Assembly: GCF_029222705.1 (NCBI RefSeq)
Contig: NZ_JARGZF010000001.1
Coordinates: 1,546,437-1,610,436 of the forward strand
Direction of reading: 5' to 3'
Length of the DNA stretch: 64,000 nt
Origin: Knoellia sp. p5-6-4
Lineage (GTDB): Bacteria > Actinomycetota > Actinomycetes > Actinomycetales > Dermatophilaceae
Position 1 is the first letter of the stretch. Every line of letters starts with the position of its first letter. The position numbers and the translations under genes are program-made. The notes beneath the pieces were generated by a model, which saw nothing but the letters and a program-made list of their open reading frames with translations, was not told the origin of the DNA and did no database searches. Shown here piece after piece: positions 1 through 8,762 of this stretch.

Positions 1-344
1 AGCTCGTGGGTGCGGTAGCTGGGGTTGATGTTGACCAGGACCGCCCCGATGCGGGCGGTGGCGTACTGGGTCAGTGTCCATTCGGCACAGTTCGGCGCCC
101 AGATGCCGACCCGGTCGCCCGTGCGCACCCCGGCGGCGAGCAGGGCGCGGGCGAGCTCGACGGTGCGGTCGGAGAACTCGCGGTAGGTCCAGCGCACACC
201 GTCCTGGACGTCGACCAGTGCCTCCCGGTCGGCGAACCGCGCCACCGTGGCGTCGAGGTTGTCGGGGATCGTCTGCTCGAGCAGCGGGATGTCGGTCCTG
301 CCGGCCGTGTGGGAGAGCCCGGCGGGGTGGGTGTCGGCGGTCAT
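1..344 (-). CDS. Acyl-CoA synthetase (AMP-binding), N-terminal part only
   Basis: The minus strand from 344 reads into the window edge without a stop, giving about 114 residues. It begins MTADTHPAGLSH and contains ALVDVQDGVRWTYREFS and GDRVGIWAPNCAEW, the usual N-terminus of ANL-superfamily fatty-acyl-CoA ligases, which adenylate a carboxylate and transfer it to CoA. The P-loop and catalytic motifs lie beyond the window, so the substrate cannot be inferred. A strong AGGAGG sits about 6 nt before the ATG, which fixes the start. The SDR encoded upstream on the same strand (449-1276) may be co-transcribed and both could serve lipid metabolism; that link is inference. Confidence 0.85.
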   Translation of the reverse strand, partial: MTADTHPAGLSHTAGRTDIPLLEQTIPDNLDATVARFADREALVDVQDGVRWTYREFSDRTVELARALLAAGVRTGDRVGIWAPNCAEWTLTQYATARIGAVLVNINPSYRTHE

Positions 345-448
345 CGTGGCCTCCTGGGTCGCTGGTCGCTGCCGCCATCCCACCGCCGCCACCAGCGGCC
401 CACAAGCCCGGATCGGCCAGCGGTCCGCTGCAGCGACGACCGGTCGGC

Positions 449-1276
449 TCAGCCGAGGAAGATGTCGGGAGCCAGGCCCTCGTCCCTGCCCGTCATGGAG
501 TAGGGCGCGAAGTCGCTCACGCCGCGCTCGCGCAGCAGCTGCTCGTCGATGAGCGTCTTGCCGTTGAGCTCCTGGCCGGTAGTGGTGAGGACCTCGTAGG
601 CCGCGTCGGCCACGATGTCGGGCTTGCGGGAGACGGCGATCATCTGCGCACCACCGGGCAGGTTGCCGATCGCGTCGGTGGCGATGAGGGTGGCCGGCCA
701 GAGCGCGGTCGAGGCGATGCCGAGGTCGGCGAGCTCGTGGGCGAACCCGAGCGCCGCCATAGTCATGCCGTACTTGGCCATGGTGTAGGCCGGGTGGGTG
801 CCGAACCAGCGGGGGTCGAGGTTGATCGGCGGGCTCAGGGTGAGCACCTTGGGGTCCTCGGCCTGCACCAGGTGGGGGATGGCGGCCCGGGTCAGCATGA
901 AGGTGCCGCGCACGTTGACGTCCTGCATGAGGTCGTAGCGCTTCGGCTCGAGGGCCGAGGTGCCCGACAGGTTCAGCACGCTGGCGTTGTTGACGACGAT
1001 GTCGATGCCGTGGAACCTCTCGACCGTCTCCTCCACCGCCCGCTCGATGGTGGCGTCGTCGCGGACGTCGCCCACGATGGGCAGCGCCTGGCCGCCGGCT
1101 GCCTCGATCTCCGCCGCCGCGGTGTGGATGGTGCCCTGCAGGCGCGGGTCAGGCCGGTCGGTCTTGGCGATGAGGGCGACGTTGGCCCCATCGGCCGCCG
1201 CCCTCAGCGCGATGGCCAGGCCGATGCCGCGGCTCCCGCCGGACATGAGGATCGTCTTCCCGCTCAGCGTCGTCAT
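449..1276 (-). CDS. SDR family oxidoreductase (HSDL2-like)
   Basis: This 275-aa classical short-chain dehydrogenase has a Rossmann dinucleotide motif at residues 12-19 (SGGSRGIG), the NNAS strand-4 motif near 96-99 and the YxxxK pair Y164/K168. S148 in LSPPINL is the likely catalytic serine; the SPP.NL segment is typical of the HSDL2-like branch. It should be a cytosolic NAD(P)H oxidoreductase; the substrate is unknown, though lipid or hydroxyacyl compounds are plausible given the acyl-CoA synthetase downstream. The 104-nt gap to that gene contains no obvious terminator. Confidence 0.88.
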   Translation of the reverse strand: MTTLSGKTILMSGGSRGIGLAIALRAAADGANVALIAKTDRPDPRLQGTIHTAAAEIEAAGGQALPIVGDVRDDATIERAVEETVERFHGIDIVVNNASVLNLSGTSALEPKRYDLMQDVNVRGTFMLTRAAIPHLVQAEDPKVLTLSPPINLDPRWFGTHPAYTMAKYGMTMAALGFAHELADLGIASTALWPATLIATDAIGNLPGGAQMIAVSRKPDIVADAAYEVLTTTGQELNGKTLIDEQLLRERGVSDFAPYSMTGRDEGLAPDIFLG

Positions 1277-1517
1277 GCGGGCACCTTAGTTACCGAGGGG
1301 TAGCCAGGGGAACCGCCTGCTGTCGTGTCCCCGGTCACCACCTGCCCTTGCCCGGCACCGGCGCGGAGCACGGGGTCGGGGTGACCGGCACCGGGTCTGT
1401 GAGCCGGCCCGCGGGTGGCACTCGTCGGCTGACCCGTGCCCTGACCAGCGGGGCACCGGTTGGCCGGCGGGAGGGGATGACCCGGGTCGTCGCCGCCTCC
1501 ATGGTTGACTCCCACCC

Positions 1518-1718
1518 ATGGAGGCCATTCGTCGCTTCGACGGCGACACGCTGAGCACCGCCCTCGAGTCCTGGGCATGGGTCGGGCTGGAGGGAAAGAC
1601 GCCGCTGTTCACCTCGCCCTTCGGGGACGTGTTCCTCCAGGGCAGCGACGGGGTCTGGTTCCTCGACCGGCTGGAGGGCGCCCTGCGACACCCCCTAGGT
1701 CGCCGCCTCAGCTGGTGA
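1518..1718 (+). pseudogene. Truncated Tdi1/DUF1851-like immunity protein remnant
   Basis: The 66 codons read like the first third of the DUF1851/Tdi1 (T6SS immunity-like, GAD-associated) family: residues 17-57 contain WAWVGLEGKTPLF, FGDVFLQ and GVWFLDRLEGAL in the expected order. Family members are usually about 140-190 aa. Here similarity stops at about residue 58 and the frame closes 11 bp inside the convergent ABC permease gene. I read it as a 3'-deleted remnant; a short functional protein is possible but unlikely. No toxin gene is adjacent. Confidence 0.6.
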
Positions 1719-2580
1719 TGTCCTTGGAGGAGAACCGGGCCCAGGCCGCCAGCCAGAACACCACTGCATACAGGCCATCGACGAACAGGCCGCGCAGCAC
1801 GTTCTCCCAGGCGATCGGGTCGCGCAGCAGGTCACCGAACGCGAGCCACTCGTGCACGATCAGCCACGGGTGAAGCCACCCGAGCTGCGGCACGGCGTCG
1901 AGGATCCACGAGAGGATCGTGAAGATCAGCAGGGCGATCGAGGCAGCGATGGGCTGCTCGGTCAGGGTCGAGATGAACAGCCCCACGGCCGCCAGCCCGG
2001 CCAGGCCGGCGGCGAGGTAGAGCATGACGAGCACGAGCCGCCAGACCGCGGACCCGAAGGAGATCTGCGACCCGGACAGCGTGGTGAGGTCGCCGGTGCC
2101 GAACAGCGCGATGCCGATGACGGCACCGGGCACCGCCACCGCGGTCACCCCCCACAGCGCGCCGATGCAGAGCGACAGGTACTTCACGGCCAGGAGCCGG
2201 GTGCGGTTCACCGGCACGGTGAGCAGGTAGCGCAGCGTGCCGAGGTTGGCCTCACCGGCCACGGCATCGCCGGACAGCATGGCGATGGCCAGCGGCAGGA
2301 ACATGCCGATCTCCACGCCGAGGGCGGCCAGCGGCACGAAGAGCCCGTTGGAGGTGATCGACGACAGGAAGTCCGGGCCGCGGCCCGGCTCGGGCTGAGA
2401 GACCTTCACGGCGATGGCCATGATGATCGGCACCGCCGCCAGCACGAGCAGTCCCATCTGGTTGCGCCGCCGACCCGCGATGAGCCGCAGCTCCGAGCGC
2501 AGGAACCGCGTCGACCAGCGCCGCCGCACCCTCTCCGTCGAGACCGCAGGGGCGCCAGCCCCCAGCTCAGCCGCTGACAT
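1708..2580 (-). CDS. ABC-2 type transporter permease
   Basis: This 290-aa membrane protein has about six hydrophobic segments: residues 43-60, 86-105 and four or more between 130 and 280. The FLRSELRLIAGRRRNQ entry helix and the conserved SGDAVAGEANLGTLRYLLT region are typical of the ABC-2 permease family. It overlaps the upstream ATPase gene by 14 bp, so the pair forms a two-component exporter. The next gene up is a LolA-like periplasmic-type protein, divergent from a two-component system. The cargo is unknown; lipid, lipoprotein or peptide export is conceivable. Confidence 0.88.
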   Translation of the reverse strand: MSAAELGAGAPAVSTERVRRRWSTRFLRSELRLIAGRRRNQMGLLVLAAVPIIMAIAVKVSQPEPGRGPDFLSSITSNGLFVPLAALGVEIGMFLPLAIAMLSGDAVAGEANLGTLRYLLTVPVNRTRLLAVKYLSLCIGALWGVTAVAVPGAVIGIALFGTGDLTTLSGSQISFGSAVWRLVLVMLYLAAGLAGLAAVGLFISTLTEQPIAASIALLIFTILSWILDAVPQLGWLHPWLIVHEWLAFGDLLRDPIAWENVLRGLFVDGLYAVVFWLAAWARFSSKDITS

Positions 2581-3544
2581 CGAAGCCCTCCCCCGTCAGG
2601 GCGACGAACAGGTCCTCCAGGCTGGTGACCGCCACCGAGAACCCCTGCACGCCGACGCCGGCGTGCACCAGGGCGGCGACGATCTTCTCCGGCTCCAGGG
2701 CACCGGGCGTGCCGTGCACCTCGCCACCCGACGTGCCCACCTGCTCCACCCCGAGCTCGCGCAGCACGGCGGCCGCCGCATCAGGCTGGCGGGTCTGCAC
2801 CCGCACGAGCGTCGGGCCGGAGCCGCGCACCTCGGAGACGGTGCCCTGCGCGACCAGCCGGCCCTCGCGCATCACGCCGAGGTGCGAGCAGATCTGCTCG
2901 ACCTCGGCCAACAGGTGACTCGACACGAGCACCGTGGTGCCGTCGGAGGCCAGCGACCCGATCAGGGAGCGCACCTCACGGGTGCCCTGCGGGTCGAGGC
3001 CGTTGGTGGGCTCGTCGAGGACGAGCAGGTCGCGGGGCGCGAGCAGGGCGGCCGCGATGGCCAGCCGCTGCCGCATGCCGAGCGAGTACGCCCGGTAGCG
3101 CTTCCTCGCCGCGGCGAGCAGCCCCACCCGGTCGAGCGCCGCGTCGATCCGGCGGGCGGCGGTGCGCGGGTCGGCCATCGCGTCGGCGGCGTCGAGACGG
3201 GCCAGGTTCGAACGTCCCGACAGGTAGGGGTGGAAGGCCGGGCCCTCCACGAGGGAGCCGACCCTGGGCAGTGCCTCGCCCGCCCGGTGCGGCAGCGGCA
3301 GCCCGAGCAGGCTGCGGTGGCCGGCCGTGGGCTCGACCAGCCCCAGCAGCATCCGGATGGTGGTGGTCTTGCCCGACCCGTTCGGGCCGAGGAACCCGTA
3401 GACGGCGCCCCGCGGCACCGCCAGCCCGATGCCGTCCACCGCCAGCTGCTGGCCGAAGCGCTTGGTCAGCCCGTCGGTGTGGACCGCCAGCTCGTCAGGC
3501 CCGGCGTCCACCGCCGGGCGGGAGGCAACCACGTCCCCCGTCAT
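2567..3544 (-). CDS. ABC transporter ATP-binding protein (CcmA/DrrA type)
   Basis: This 325-aa ATPase carries Walker A GPNGSGKT (residues 53-60), a signature around YSLGMRQRLAIAAALL (the second signature residue is Leu-Gly-Met, as in DrrA-type exporters), Walker B LLVLDEPTNGLDP and an H-loop in VSSHLL. The C-terminal roughly 90 residues form the extra regulatory domain common in this class. It overlaps its permease by 14 bp and follows the LolA-like gene by 36 bp, so the three are probably one operon. It energises export through the 1708-2580 permease. Confidence 0.92.
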   Translation of the reverse strand: MTGDVVASRPAVDAGPDELAVHTDGLTKRFGQQLAVDGIGLAVPRGAVYGFLGPNGSGKTTTIRMLLGLVEPTAGHRSLLGLPLPHRAGEALPRVGSLVEGPAFHPYLSGRSNLARLDAADAMADPRTAARRIDAALDRVGLLAAARKRYRAYSLGMRQRLAIAAALLAPRDLLVLDEPTNGLDPQGTREVRSLIGSLASDGTTVLVSSHLLAEVEQICSHLGVMREGRLVAQGTVSEVRGSGPTLVRVQTRQPDAAAAVLRELGVEQVGTSGGEVHGTPGALEPEKIVAALVHAGVGVQGFSVAVTSLEDLFVALTGEGFDVSG

Positions 3545-3580
3545 AACACCCCCCGCACGTCGTCGTCAGCCGGACCGTGG

Positions 3581-4693
3581 TCACTTCGCCGCGAGCGCGG
3601 CATACAGGCTCTCGGGCTTCACCGCGCCGACCGCGTAGCGACCGTCGTCGGTGAGTACCGCCGAGAACAGCGTGCCACCGAGCAGCCGGCCGCTGCCCCA
3701 GTCGCCGGAAACGCGCGGGAGCGACTGCAGCATCGTCTGCGCCTGCTGGCCACCCTCGCCGGAGGCCAGCGCACCCGGGGGCAGCGAGCCCACCGCCACC
3801 GCACCCCACCCGGTGCCGACGACCTTCGGCGCCGCGGCGGCATCCGGCCGCCCGGACGTGTCGCGGTCGGCCTTGGTGCGGGCGTCCTTCTCGGTGACCG
3901 TCGTGCCCGGGGGCGGGTTGAAGGCGAACTGCCGCGCGTCGGGTCGGCCGAAGTCGATGCTCGTGAAGCCGACCTCGAAGGCGGGGTTGGCGAGCTTGGT
4001 CGAGTAGGCCTGCACGCGCAGCGGGATGTGCCGCTCGGCGTCGACCGAGATCCGCACCGAGGCGACGAGCGAGCCGGAGTTGCGCGGCTTGAGCACGAGC
4101 TCGTAGGCGTCCCGGCCGGCGACCACGGCCGACCCGGAGGTGGTCACCTCGGTGGTCGGGTCGAGCGCGGCGAGCGCCCGCTCGGCGGCCTCCTCGGGCG
4201 TCTTGGGCAGGTCGGTCGCGTCGGGGACGGGCGCGGCCTTGCCGCCGGTCTCATCCCCGTGCTCGGGCAGCGTGTAGTGCACGGCCGTCTTCTCGTCGCT
4301 CGACCACAGCCACAGGTCGCGGCCGTTGCGGATGATGTCGGACTCGCCGAGGCTGCCGACCAGTGCGAGTCGCTGCTGCTTCTCGCCGCCGTACCAGACC
4401 CGCCAGGTGTGAGTGCCCGTGACCACGGACTCCAAGGACGCCGAGCCCCCGCCCGACCCGCCGAGGGCCGACAGGTCCGGCAGGCCGAGGTCGGCGGACT
4501 GCACCACGGTGCCCGACACGTAGGCCAGCTGCGCCCGCTGCACGTCGGCGAGCAGCTGGGCCGCGGTGCGCGGCGGGAGGCTGGGGTCGGCGCTCGCGGT
4601 GAGGTTGGTGACGAGCGTTCCCGCTGCCACCGCCGCGACCGCGGCGACGGGAGCGGCCCAGCGGGCGCGCGGGTGGTCGGTGAACATGCTCAT
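3581..4693 (-). CDS. LolA/RseB-like secreted lipoprotein-carrier-fold protein
   Basis: This 370-aa protein starts MSMFTDHPRARW, followed by a hydrophobic segment (residues 13-31) ending near TASA, a signal peptide or N-terminal anchor. The body has alternating beta-strand character with GTHTWRVWYGGEKQQRLALV and SDIIRNGRDLWLWSS, the pattern of LolA/LppX/RseB-fold proteins (DUF2092-like) in actinobacteria. In this monoderm context it may bind a lipid outside the membrane and cooperate with the ABC exporter encoded downstream. It is divergent from an OmpR/histidine-kinase pair, and a direct repeat between them suggests control by that system. A possible -10 (CACGAT) sits 6 nt before the ATG. Confidence 0.75.
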   Translation of the reverse strand: MSMFTDHPRARWAAPVAAVAAVAAGTLVTNLTASADPSLPPRTAAQLLADVQRAQLAYVSGTVVQSADLGLPDLSALGGSGGGSASLESVVTGTHTWRVWYGGEKQQRLALVGSLGESDIIRNGRDLWLWSSDEKTAVHYTLPEHGDETGGKAAPVPDATDLPKTPEEAAERALAALDPTTEVTTSGSAVVAGRDAYELVLKPRNSGSLVASVRISVDAERHIPLRVQAYSTKLANPAFEVGFTSIDFGRPDARQFAFNPPPGTTVTEKDARTKADRDTSGRPDAAAAPKVVGTGWGAVAVGSLPPGALASGEGGQQAQTMLQSLPRVSGDWGSGRLLGGTLFSAVLTDDGRYAVGAVKPESLYAALAAK

Positions 4694-4714
4694 GGGGTCA
4701 TCGTGACGGGTGGG

Positions 4715-4732
4715 CCCTGAGACAACCCTGAG
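4715..4732. promoter_or_regulatory. Putative OmpR-family response-regulator box
   Basis: CCCTGAG occurs at 4715-4721 and again at 4726-4732, exactly 11 bp apart. Direct heptamers with a 4-bp spacer are the usual layout for dimeric OmpR-family regulators. The site lies in the 72-bp gap between the LolA-like gene and the regulator gene, so it could control both directions. Confidence 0.55.
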
Positions 4733-4765
4733 AGCAGGCGCGCCCGCCCGTGTCATGGTGTGCAC

Positions 4766-5422
4766 GTGCGACTGCTCGTGGTGGAGGACGAGGCCCGGAT
4801 GGCCGCTGCCCTCGCCCGGGGACTGGAGGCTGAGGGCTTCGTGGTCGACGTCGCCCCGGACGGGCCAGCCGGGCTGGAGGCCGCGCGGTTCGGCTCCTAC
4901 GACGCGGTGGTGCTCGACGTGATGCTCCCCGGCATGTCCGGCTACACCGTGGTGCGCACCCTGCGGGCCGAGGAGAACTGGGTGCCGGTCCTCATGCTGA
5001 CCGCCAAGGACGGCGAGTACGACGAGGCCGACGGGCTCGACTACGGCGCCGACGACTACCTCACCAAGCCGTTCTCCTTCGTCGTGCTGCTCGCGCGGCT
5101 GCGGGCGCTGCTGCGCCGCGAGCCGACCCGGCGGCCGTCGCAGCTGAGCGTGGGCCCCGTGAGCCTCGACCCTGCCGCGCACCGGGTGGAGCTGGACGGC
5201 GAGGTGGTGGCGCTGTCCCGGCGCGAGTTCCTGGTGCTCGAGCACCTGATGCGCGCGCACCCGGCGGTGGCCAGCAAGGAGTCGGTGCTCGACGCCGTCT
5301 GGGGCGCGCCCGAGGAGGCCGACCCCAACATCGTCGAGGTCTACGTCGGCTACCTGCGCCGCAAGCTCGGCCGCGACCGGATCGAGACAGTCCGCGGCGT
5401 CGGCTACCGGCTGGCGCCGTGA
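4766..5422 (+). CDS. OmpR-family two-component response regulator
   Basis: This 218-aa protein (GTG start) has a receiver domain at residues 1-118 with the acidic pocket ED at 7-8, phospho-acceptor D51 (VVLDVMLPG) and the conserved Lys in LTKPFS. The C-terminal winged helix ends in the typical IETVRGVGYRLAP. A second GTG lies 6 nt upstream; I chose 4766 because MRLLVVEDE is the family norm. The gene overlaps the histidine kinase by 4 bp (GTGA). The repeat at 4715-4732 suggests autoregulation and control of the divergent exporter. Confidence 0.92.
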   Translation: MRLLVVEDEARMAAALARGLEAEGFVVDVAPDGPAGLEAARFGSYDAVVLDVMLPGMSGYTVVRTLRAEENWVPVLMLTAKDGEYDEADGLDYGADDYLTKPFSFVVLLARLRALLRREPTRRPSQLSVGPVSLDPAAHRVELDGEVVALSRREFLVLEHLMRAHPAVASKESVLDAVWGAPEEADPNIVEVYVGYLRRKLGRDRIETVRGVGYRLAP

Positions 5423-6816
5423 CCGGCCGCTGGTCCCGTCTGGGACTGCGCCCGCGGCTGCTCGTGGTGAGTGTTGCCGCGGTGGCCGTGGCCCTGCTCG
5501 CCGGCGGGGTGCTGCTGTATGCCGTGATGACCGCCGCCCTGAACCGTGCCGTCGAGGGCGAGGCGCGGGGCACGGCCCGCGAGGTCGCGGCGCTCGTCGA
5601 TGCGCGGCGGCTGCCCGAGTCCCTGCCGGTGACGGGCTCCCAGGTGGTGCAGGTGCTGGACGACCAGTACCGCGTGGTCGCCGGCTCACCCCTGGCGGAC
5701 CGCCTGACGCCCCTCGTCAGCGCCGAGGAGCTCGAACGGCTCGCGGACGGCCGGTCCCTCACCGTGCCGGGCCGTCGCACCGGCCTGTCCGGCGAGCTGC
5801 AGGTCGCAGCAGTCGAGGCGGGGCCGGCAGCCGAGCGCGTCACCGTCGTGGTCGCCCTGCCGACTGCCGACCTCGACACCAGCCAGCGTCTGCTCCGCCG
5901 GCTGCTGCTCGTCTTCTTTCCCCTGCTGCTCGCCGCGCTGGCCGCGATCGTGTGGCGGGTGTCCGGCTCCGCCCTGCGACCGGTCGAGGAGCTCCGCGAG
6001 GGCGCCGAGCGCATCGGCTCCGGTGGGGCGGGGGCGGACGGGCCCGCCGAACGGCTGACGGTGCCCCCGACCCGCGACGAGGTGGCGGCCCTCGCGACCA
6101 CCCTCAACGGCATGCTCGAGCGGCTGGCCGGGGCGCAGGACCGGCAGCGGGCGTTCGTCGCCGACGCCGCGCACGAGCTGCGCAGCCCGCTGGCCTCGAT
6201 GCGCACCCAGCTCGAGGTGGCCGAACGGCTGGGCGACGGCGGCGACCTGCCGGGCGAGCTGCTCCCGGAGGTGCAGCGGCTGGGCGCGCTGGTCGAGGAC
6301 CTGCTCGTCCTGGCCCGGGCCGGCGACCGGGGCACGGCGAGGCCCGCGGAGGACGTCGAGGTGCGCCTGCTGCTCGACGAGGTCGCCGGTCGGTATGCCG
6401 CGGCACGGGTTCCCGTGCACGTCTCCACTGCCCACGTGCCCGGGGCGGCGGGGCCCTTGGTCGTGCGGGGGGCACGCGACGAGCTCTTCCGCGCGGTCGC
6501 CAACCTCGTCGACAACGCCGTCCGCCATGCCGCCACGGCCGTGCACCTGAGCGCCACGGCGTGTGGCCCCGCCGTCGAGCTGGTCGTCACCGACGACGGG
6601 CACGGCATACCGGAGCGGGAGCGGGAGCGGGTCTTCGACCGGTTCGCCCGCCTGGACGAGGCACGCGACCGCGACTCAGGGGGCACCGGCCTGGGGCTGG
6701 CCATCACGCGCGAGCTGGTGCGCCGCGCGGGGGGCACCGTGCGGCTGGAAGACGCCGGGCCCGGTGTGCGAGCCGTGGTGCGGCTCCCTCGAGCCGGCAC
6801 CGACGGCGCGCCCTAG
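5419..6816 (+). CDS. Sensor histidine kinase
   Basis: This 465-aa membrane kinase has a first TM at about residues 13-37, an extracytoplasmic sensor region of about 120 residues, and a second TM at 160-179. A HAMP domain (to about 240), a HisKA box with H252 in DAAHELRSPLAS, and an HATPase domain with N-box NLVDNAVRHA, G1 DDGHGIP and G2 GGTGLGLAI follow. It should phosphorylate D51 of the regulator encoded just upstream, whose gene it overlaps by 4 bp. The signal is unknown; the divergent LolA-like/ABC genes suggest an envelope or antibiotic stress. Confidence 0.92.
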   Translation: MTGRWSRLGLRPRLLVVSVAAVAVALLAGGVLLYAVMTAALNRAVEGEARGTAREVAALVDARRLPESLPVTGSQVVQVLDDQYRVVAGSPLADRLTPLVSAEELERLADGRSLTVPGRRTGLSGELQVAAVEAGPAAERVTVVVALPTADLDTSQRLLRRLLLVFFPLLLAALAAIVWRVSGSALRPVEELREGAERIGSGGAGADGPAERLTVPPTRDEVAALATTLNGMLERLAGAQDRQRAFVADAAHELRSPLASMRTQLEVAERLGDGGDLPGELLPEVQRLGALVEDLLVLARAGDRGTARPAEDVEVRLLLDEVAGRYAAARVPVHVSTAHVPGAAGPLVVRGARDELFRAVANLVDNAVRHAATAVHLSATACGPAVELVVTDDGHGIPERERERVFDRFARLDEARDRDSGGTGLGLAITRELVRRAGGTVRLEDAGPGVRAVVRLPRAGTDGAP

Positions 6817-6825
6817 TCTCGGGCC

Positions 6826-7446
6826 ATGCGCGGCGACCGGCATCGTCACAGGTTCCACGGACAGATCGCGGGGCTGGGCAGCGCCAGCGGCAACCGGGTC
6901 GTGGTGGGTCGGTGGACCGACTCCCCCCTCGGAGCCTTCGCCGACGTCATGCTGGAGCGATCCGACGGCCACCGGGTCCTCTACGCACCCTCCCGCGAGG
7001 TGGCCGAGTTCATCGCCGACACCTACGTCTTCGACGAGGTCCGCACCGTGCCCGTGACGGTCGAGCTGGCCCACGGCCGCTGGCGGGTGGCCGCCGACCA
7101 CCTGCTCCTGGAGCTCACCACCGGGCCGAGGCTGCCGCTCGGCTGGGTCCTGCACGCCGTGCCCCGTCCCCTCGCCGAGAGCACCGGGTGGGCCTCGCTC
7201 GTCGACCCGGTCGCCCGCCGCGTGCTGCGCGGCGTGCGCACCCGCGGCCAGGCGAGGTCCGGCCGGCGCGAGTGGTACGGCGCCACCGACCTGCACGCCG
7301 TCAGCTCGATCCGTGGAACCCTCGGCCGCGAGCCGCTGGGGGTGCTGGCCCGCGTCGACCCTCCGACGCGGTTCGGCTTCTCCTCGACCCCGCGGCAGCC
7401 CTCGGTGACCACGGTGGTGACCACGGTGGAGGACCTCGCCCCCTAG
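6826..7446 (+). CDS. Conserved actinobacterial protein of unknown function
   Basis: This 206-aa soluble protein has no motif I can assign. It has no signal peptide and no membrane segment, and contains WTDSPLGAFADVMLE, DGHRVLYAPSREVAEFIADTY and WYGATDLHAVSS, which look like a compact beta-rich fold. It follows the kinase by 9 bp. TAGTCT, overlapping the kinase stop codon, lies 6 nt before the ATG and no Shine-Dalgarno is visible, so it may be transcribed separately as a leaderless message. Confidence 0.75.
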   Translation: MRGDRHRHRFHGQIAGLGSASGNRVVVGRWTDSPLGAFADVMLERSDGHRVLYAPSREVAEFIADTYVFDEVRTVPVTVELAHGRWRVAADHLLLELTTGPRLPLGWVLHAVPRPLAESTGWASLVDPVARRVLRGVRTRGQARSGRREWYGATDLHAVSSIRGTLGREPLGVLARVDPPTRFGFSSTPRQPSVTTVVTTVEDLAP

Positions 7447-7461
7447 GAAGGCCGCGCCTTC
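7447..7461. terminator. Weak hairpin after the unknown protein
   Basis: GAAGGC and GCCTTC form a 6-bp stem with a 3-nt loop straight after the stop codon of 6826-7446. It has no clear T-run, so this is a weak candidate. Confidence 0.3.
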
Positions 7462-7547
7462 TCAGCATGCGGGAGCACGCGGCACACGGGCATGTCCCCG
7501 GCCACACCTCCCCGGCAGGGGCGCCACCCCGGTGCGAGGATGGGTGC

Positions 7548-8762
7548 GTGCGCCAGATCCTGCAGTCCACCAAGCTCCAAGACGTCCGCTACGACGTGCG
7601 CGGGCCGATCCTCGAGGAGGCCCACCGGCTCGAGGCCGAGGGGCACAAGGTCATGAAGCTCAACATCGGCAACCCCGCGCCGTTCGGCTTCGAGGCCCCC
7701 GAGTCGATCCTCGTCGACATGATCCACAACCTGCCGGAGTCACAGGGTTACAGCGACTCCCGCGGCATCTACTCAGCCCGCACGGCGGTCGCGAACTTCT
7801 ACCAGTCCGAGGGCCTGCGCGACGTCACCGTGGACGACGTGTTCATCGGCAACGGCGTCTCCGAGATGATCTCGATGACGCTCCAGGCCCTGGTCGACAA
7901 CGGCGACGAGATCCTCGTGCCAGCCCCGGACTACCCGCTGTGGACCGCCGCCGTCACCCTCTCCGGCGGCAGGGCCGTGCACTACCTGTGCGACGAGGAC
8001 AACGACTGGAACCCCGACCTCGAGGACATCGAGAGCAGGATCACCGAGCGCACCAAGGGGATCGTGCTCATCAACCCCAACAACCCGACTGGCGCCGTCT
8101 ACTCGGAGGCCGTCGTCAAGGGGTTCGTCGAGATCGCCCGCAAGCACGACCTGGTCCTCATGGCCGACGAGATCTACGAGAAGATCCTCTACGACGGCGC
8201 CCGGCACGTGCACGCGGCGACCTACGCCAAGGACATCCTGTGCCTGACCTACAGCGGGCTGTCGAAGGCCTACCGGGTCGCGGGCTTCCGCAGCGGCTGG
8301 GTCGTCGTCACCGGCGCGCGGGACCGGGCCGCCAACTTCCTCGAGGGCCTGACCCTGCTGGCCAACATGCGCATGTGCGCCAACGTGCCGGCCCAGCACG
8401 CGATCCAGACCGCGCTCGGCGGCTACCAGAGCATCAACGACCTGGTCCTGCCCGGCGGCCGGCTGCTCGCCCAGCGCGACGTCGCGCACAAGCTCCTGGG
8501 CGACATCCCGGGCGTCTCGTGTGTCAAGCCCAAGGGCGCGCTGTACCTCTTCCCGCGGCTCGACCCCGAGGTCTACCCGATCGAGGACGACCAGGCGTTC
8601 GTCATCGAGATGCTGCGGGCGACGCACATCCTCATCACCAACGGCACCGGCTTCAACTGGCCCACTCCCGACCACGTCCGCGTGGTCACCCTGCCCAGCG
8701 TCGAGGACCTCGAGTACGCCATCGACCGGATCGCGGGCTTCCTGGAGACCAAGCGCCGCTGA
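7548..8762 (+). CDS. alaT: Alanine/valine-pyruvate-type aminotransferase, class I/II
   Basis: This 404-aa fold-type I PLP enzyme reads like AlaT, which transfers amino groups between alanine and 2-oxoglutarate. Visible motifs are LNIGNPAPFGFEAP near the start, the NPNNPTGAVYS substrate/PLP loop, ADEIYEKILYDG, the Schiff-base lysine K240 in YSGLSKAYRVAGFR and the carboxylate-binding Arg in DHVRVVTLP. The GTG start is preceded by GAGGAT at 6 nt and no Shine-Dalgarno, so a leaderless message is plausible. Its stop overlaps the start of the first fluoride channel gene by 1 bp (TGATG). Confidence 0.88.
   Translation: MRQILQSTKLQDVRYDVRGPILEEAHRLEAEGHKVMKLNIGNPAPFGFEAPESILVDMIHNLPESQGYSDSRGIYSARTAVANFYQSEGLRDVTVDDVFIGNGVSEMISMTLQALVDNGDEILVPAPDYPLWTAAVTLSGGRAVHYLCDEDNDWNPDLEDIESRITERTKGIVLINPNNPTGAVYSEAVVKGFVEIARKHDLVLMADEIYEKILYDGARHVHAATYAKDILCLTYSGLSKAYRVAGFRSGWVVVTGARDRAANFLEGLTLLANMRMCANVPAQHAIQTALGGYQSINDLVLPGGRLLAQRDVAHKLLGDIPGVSCVKPKGALYLFPRLDPEVYPIEDDQAFVIEMLRATHILITNGTGFNWPTPDHVRVVTLPSVEDLEYAIDRIAGFLETKRR

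Noticed and set aside
2414-4720. 768-codon plus-strand frame across the ABC and LolA-like genes
   Set aside because: Its composition is Arg/Gly/His-rich without motifs, and three recognisable genes occupy the other strand.
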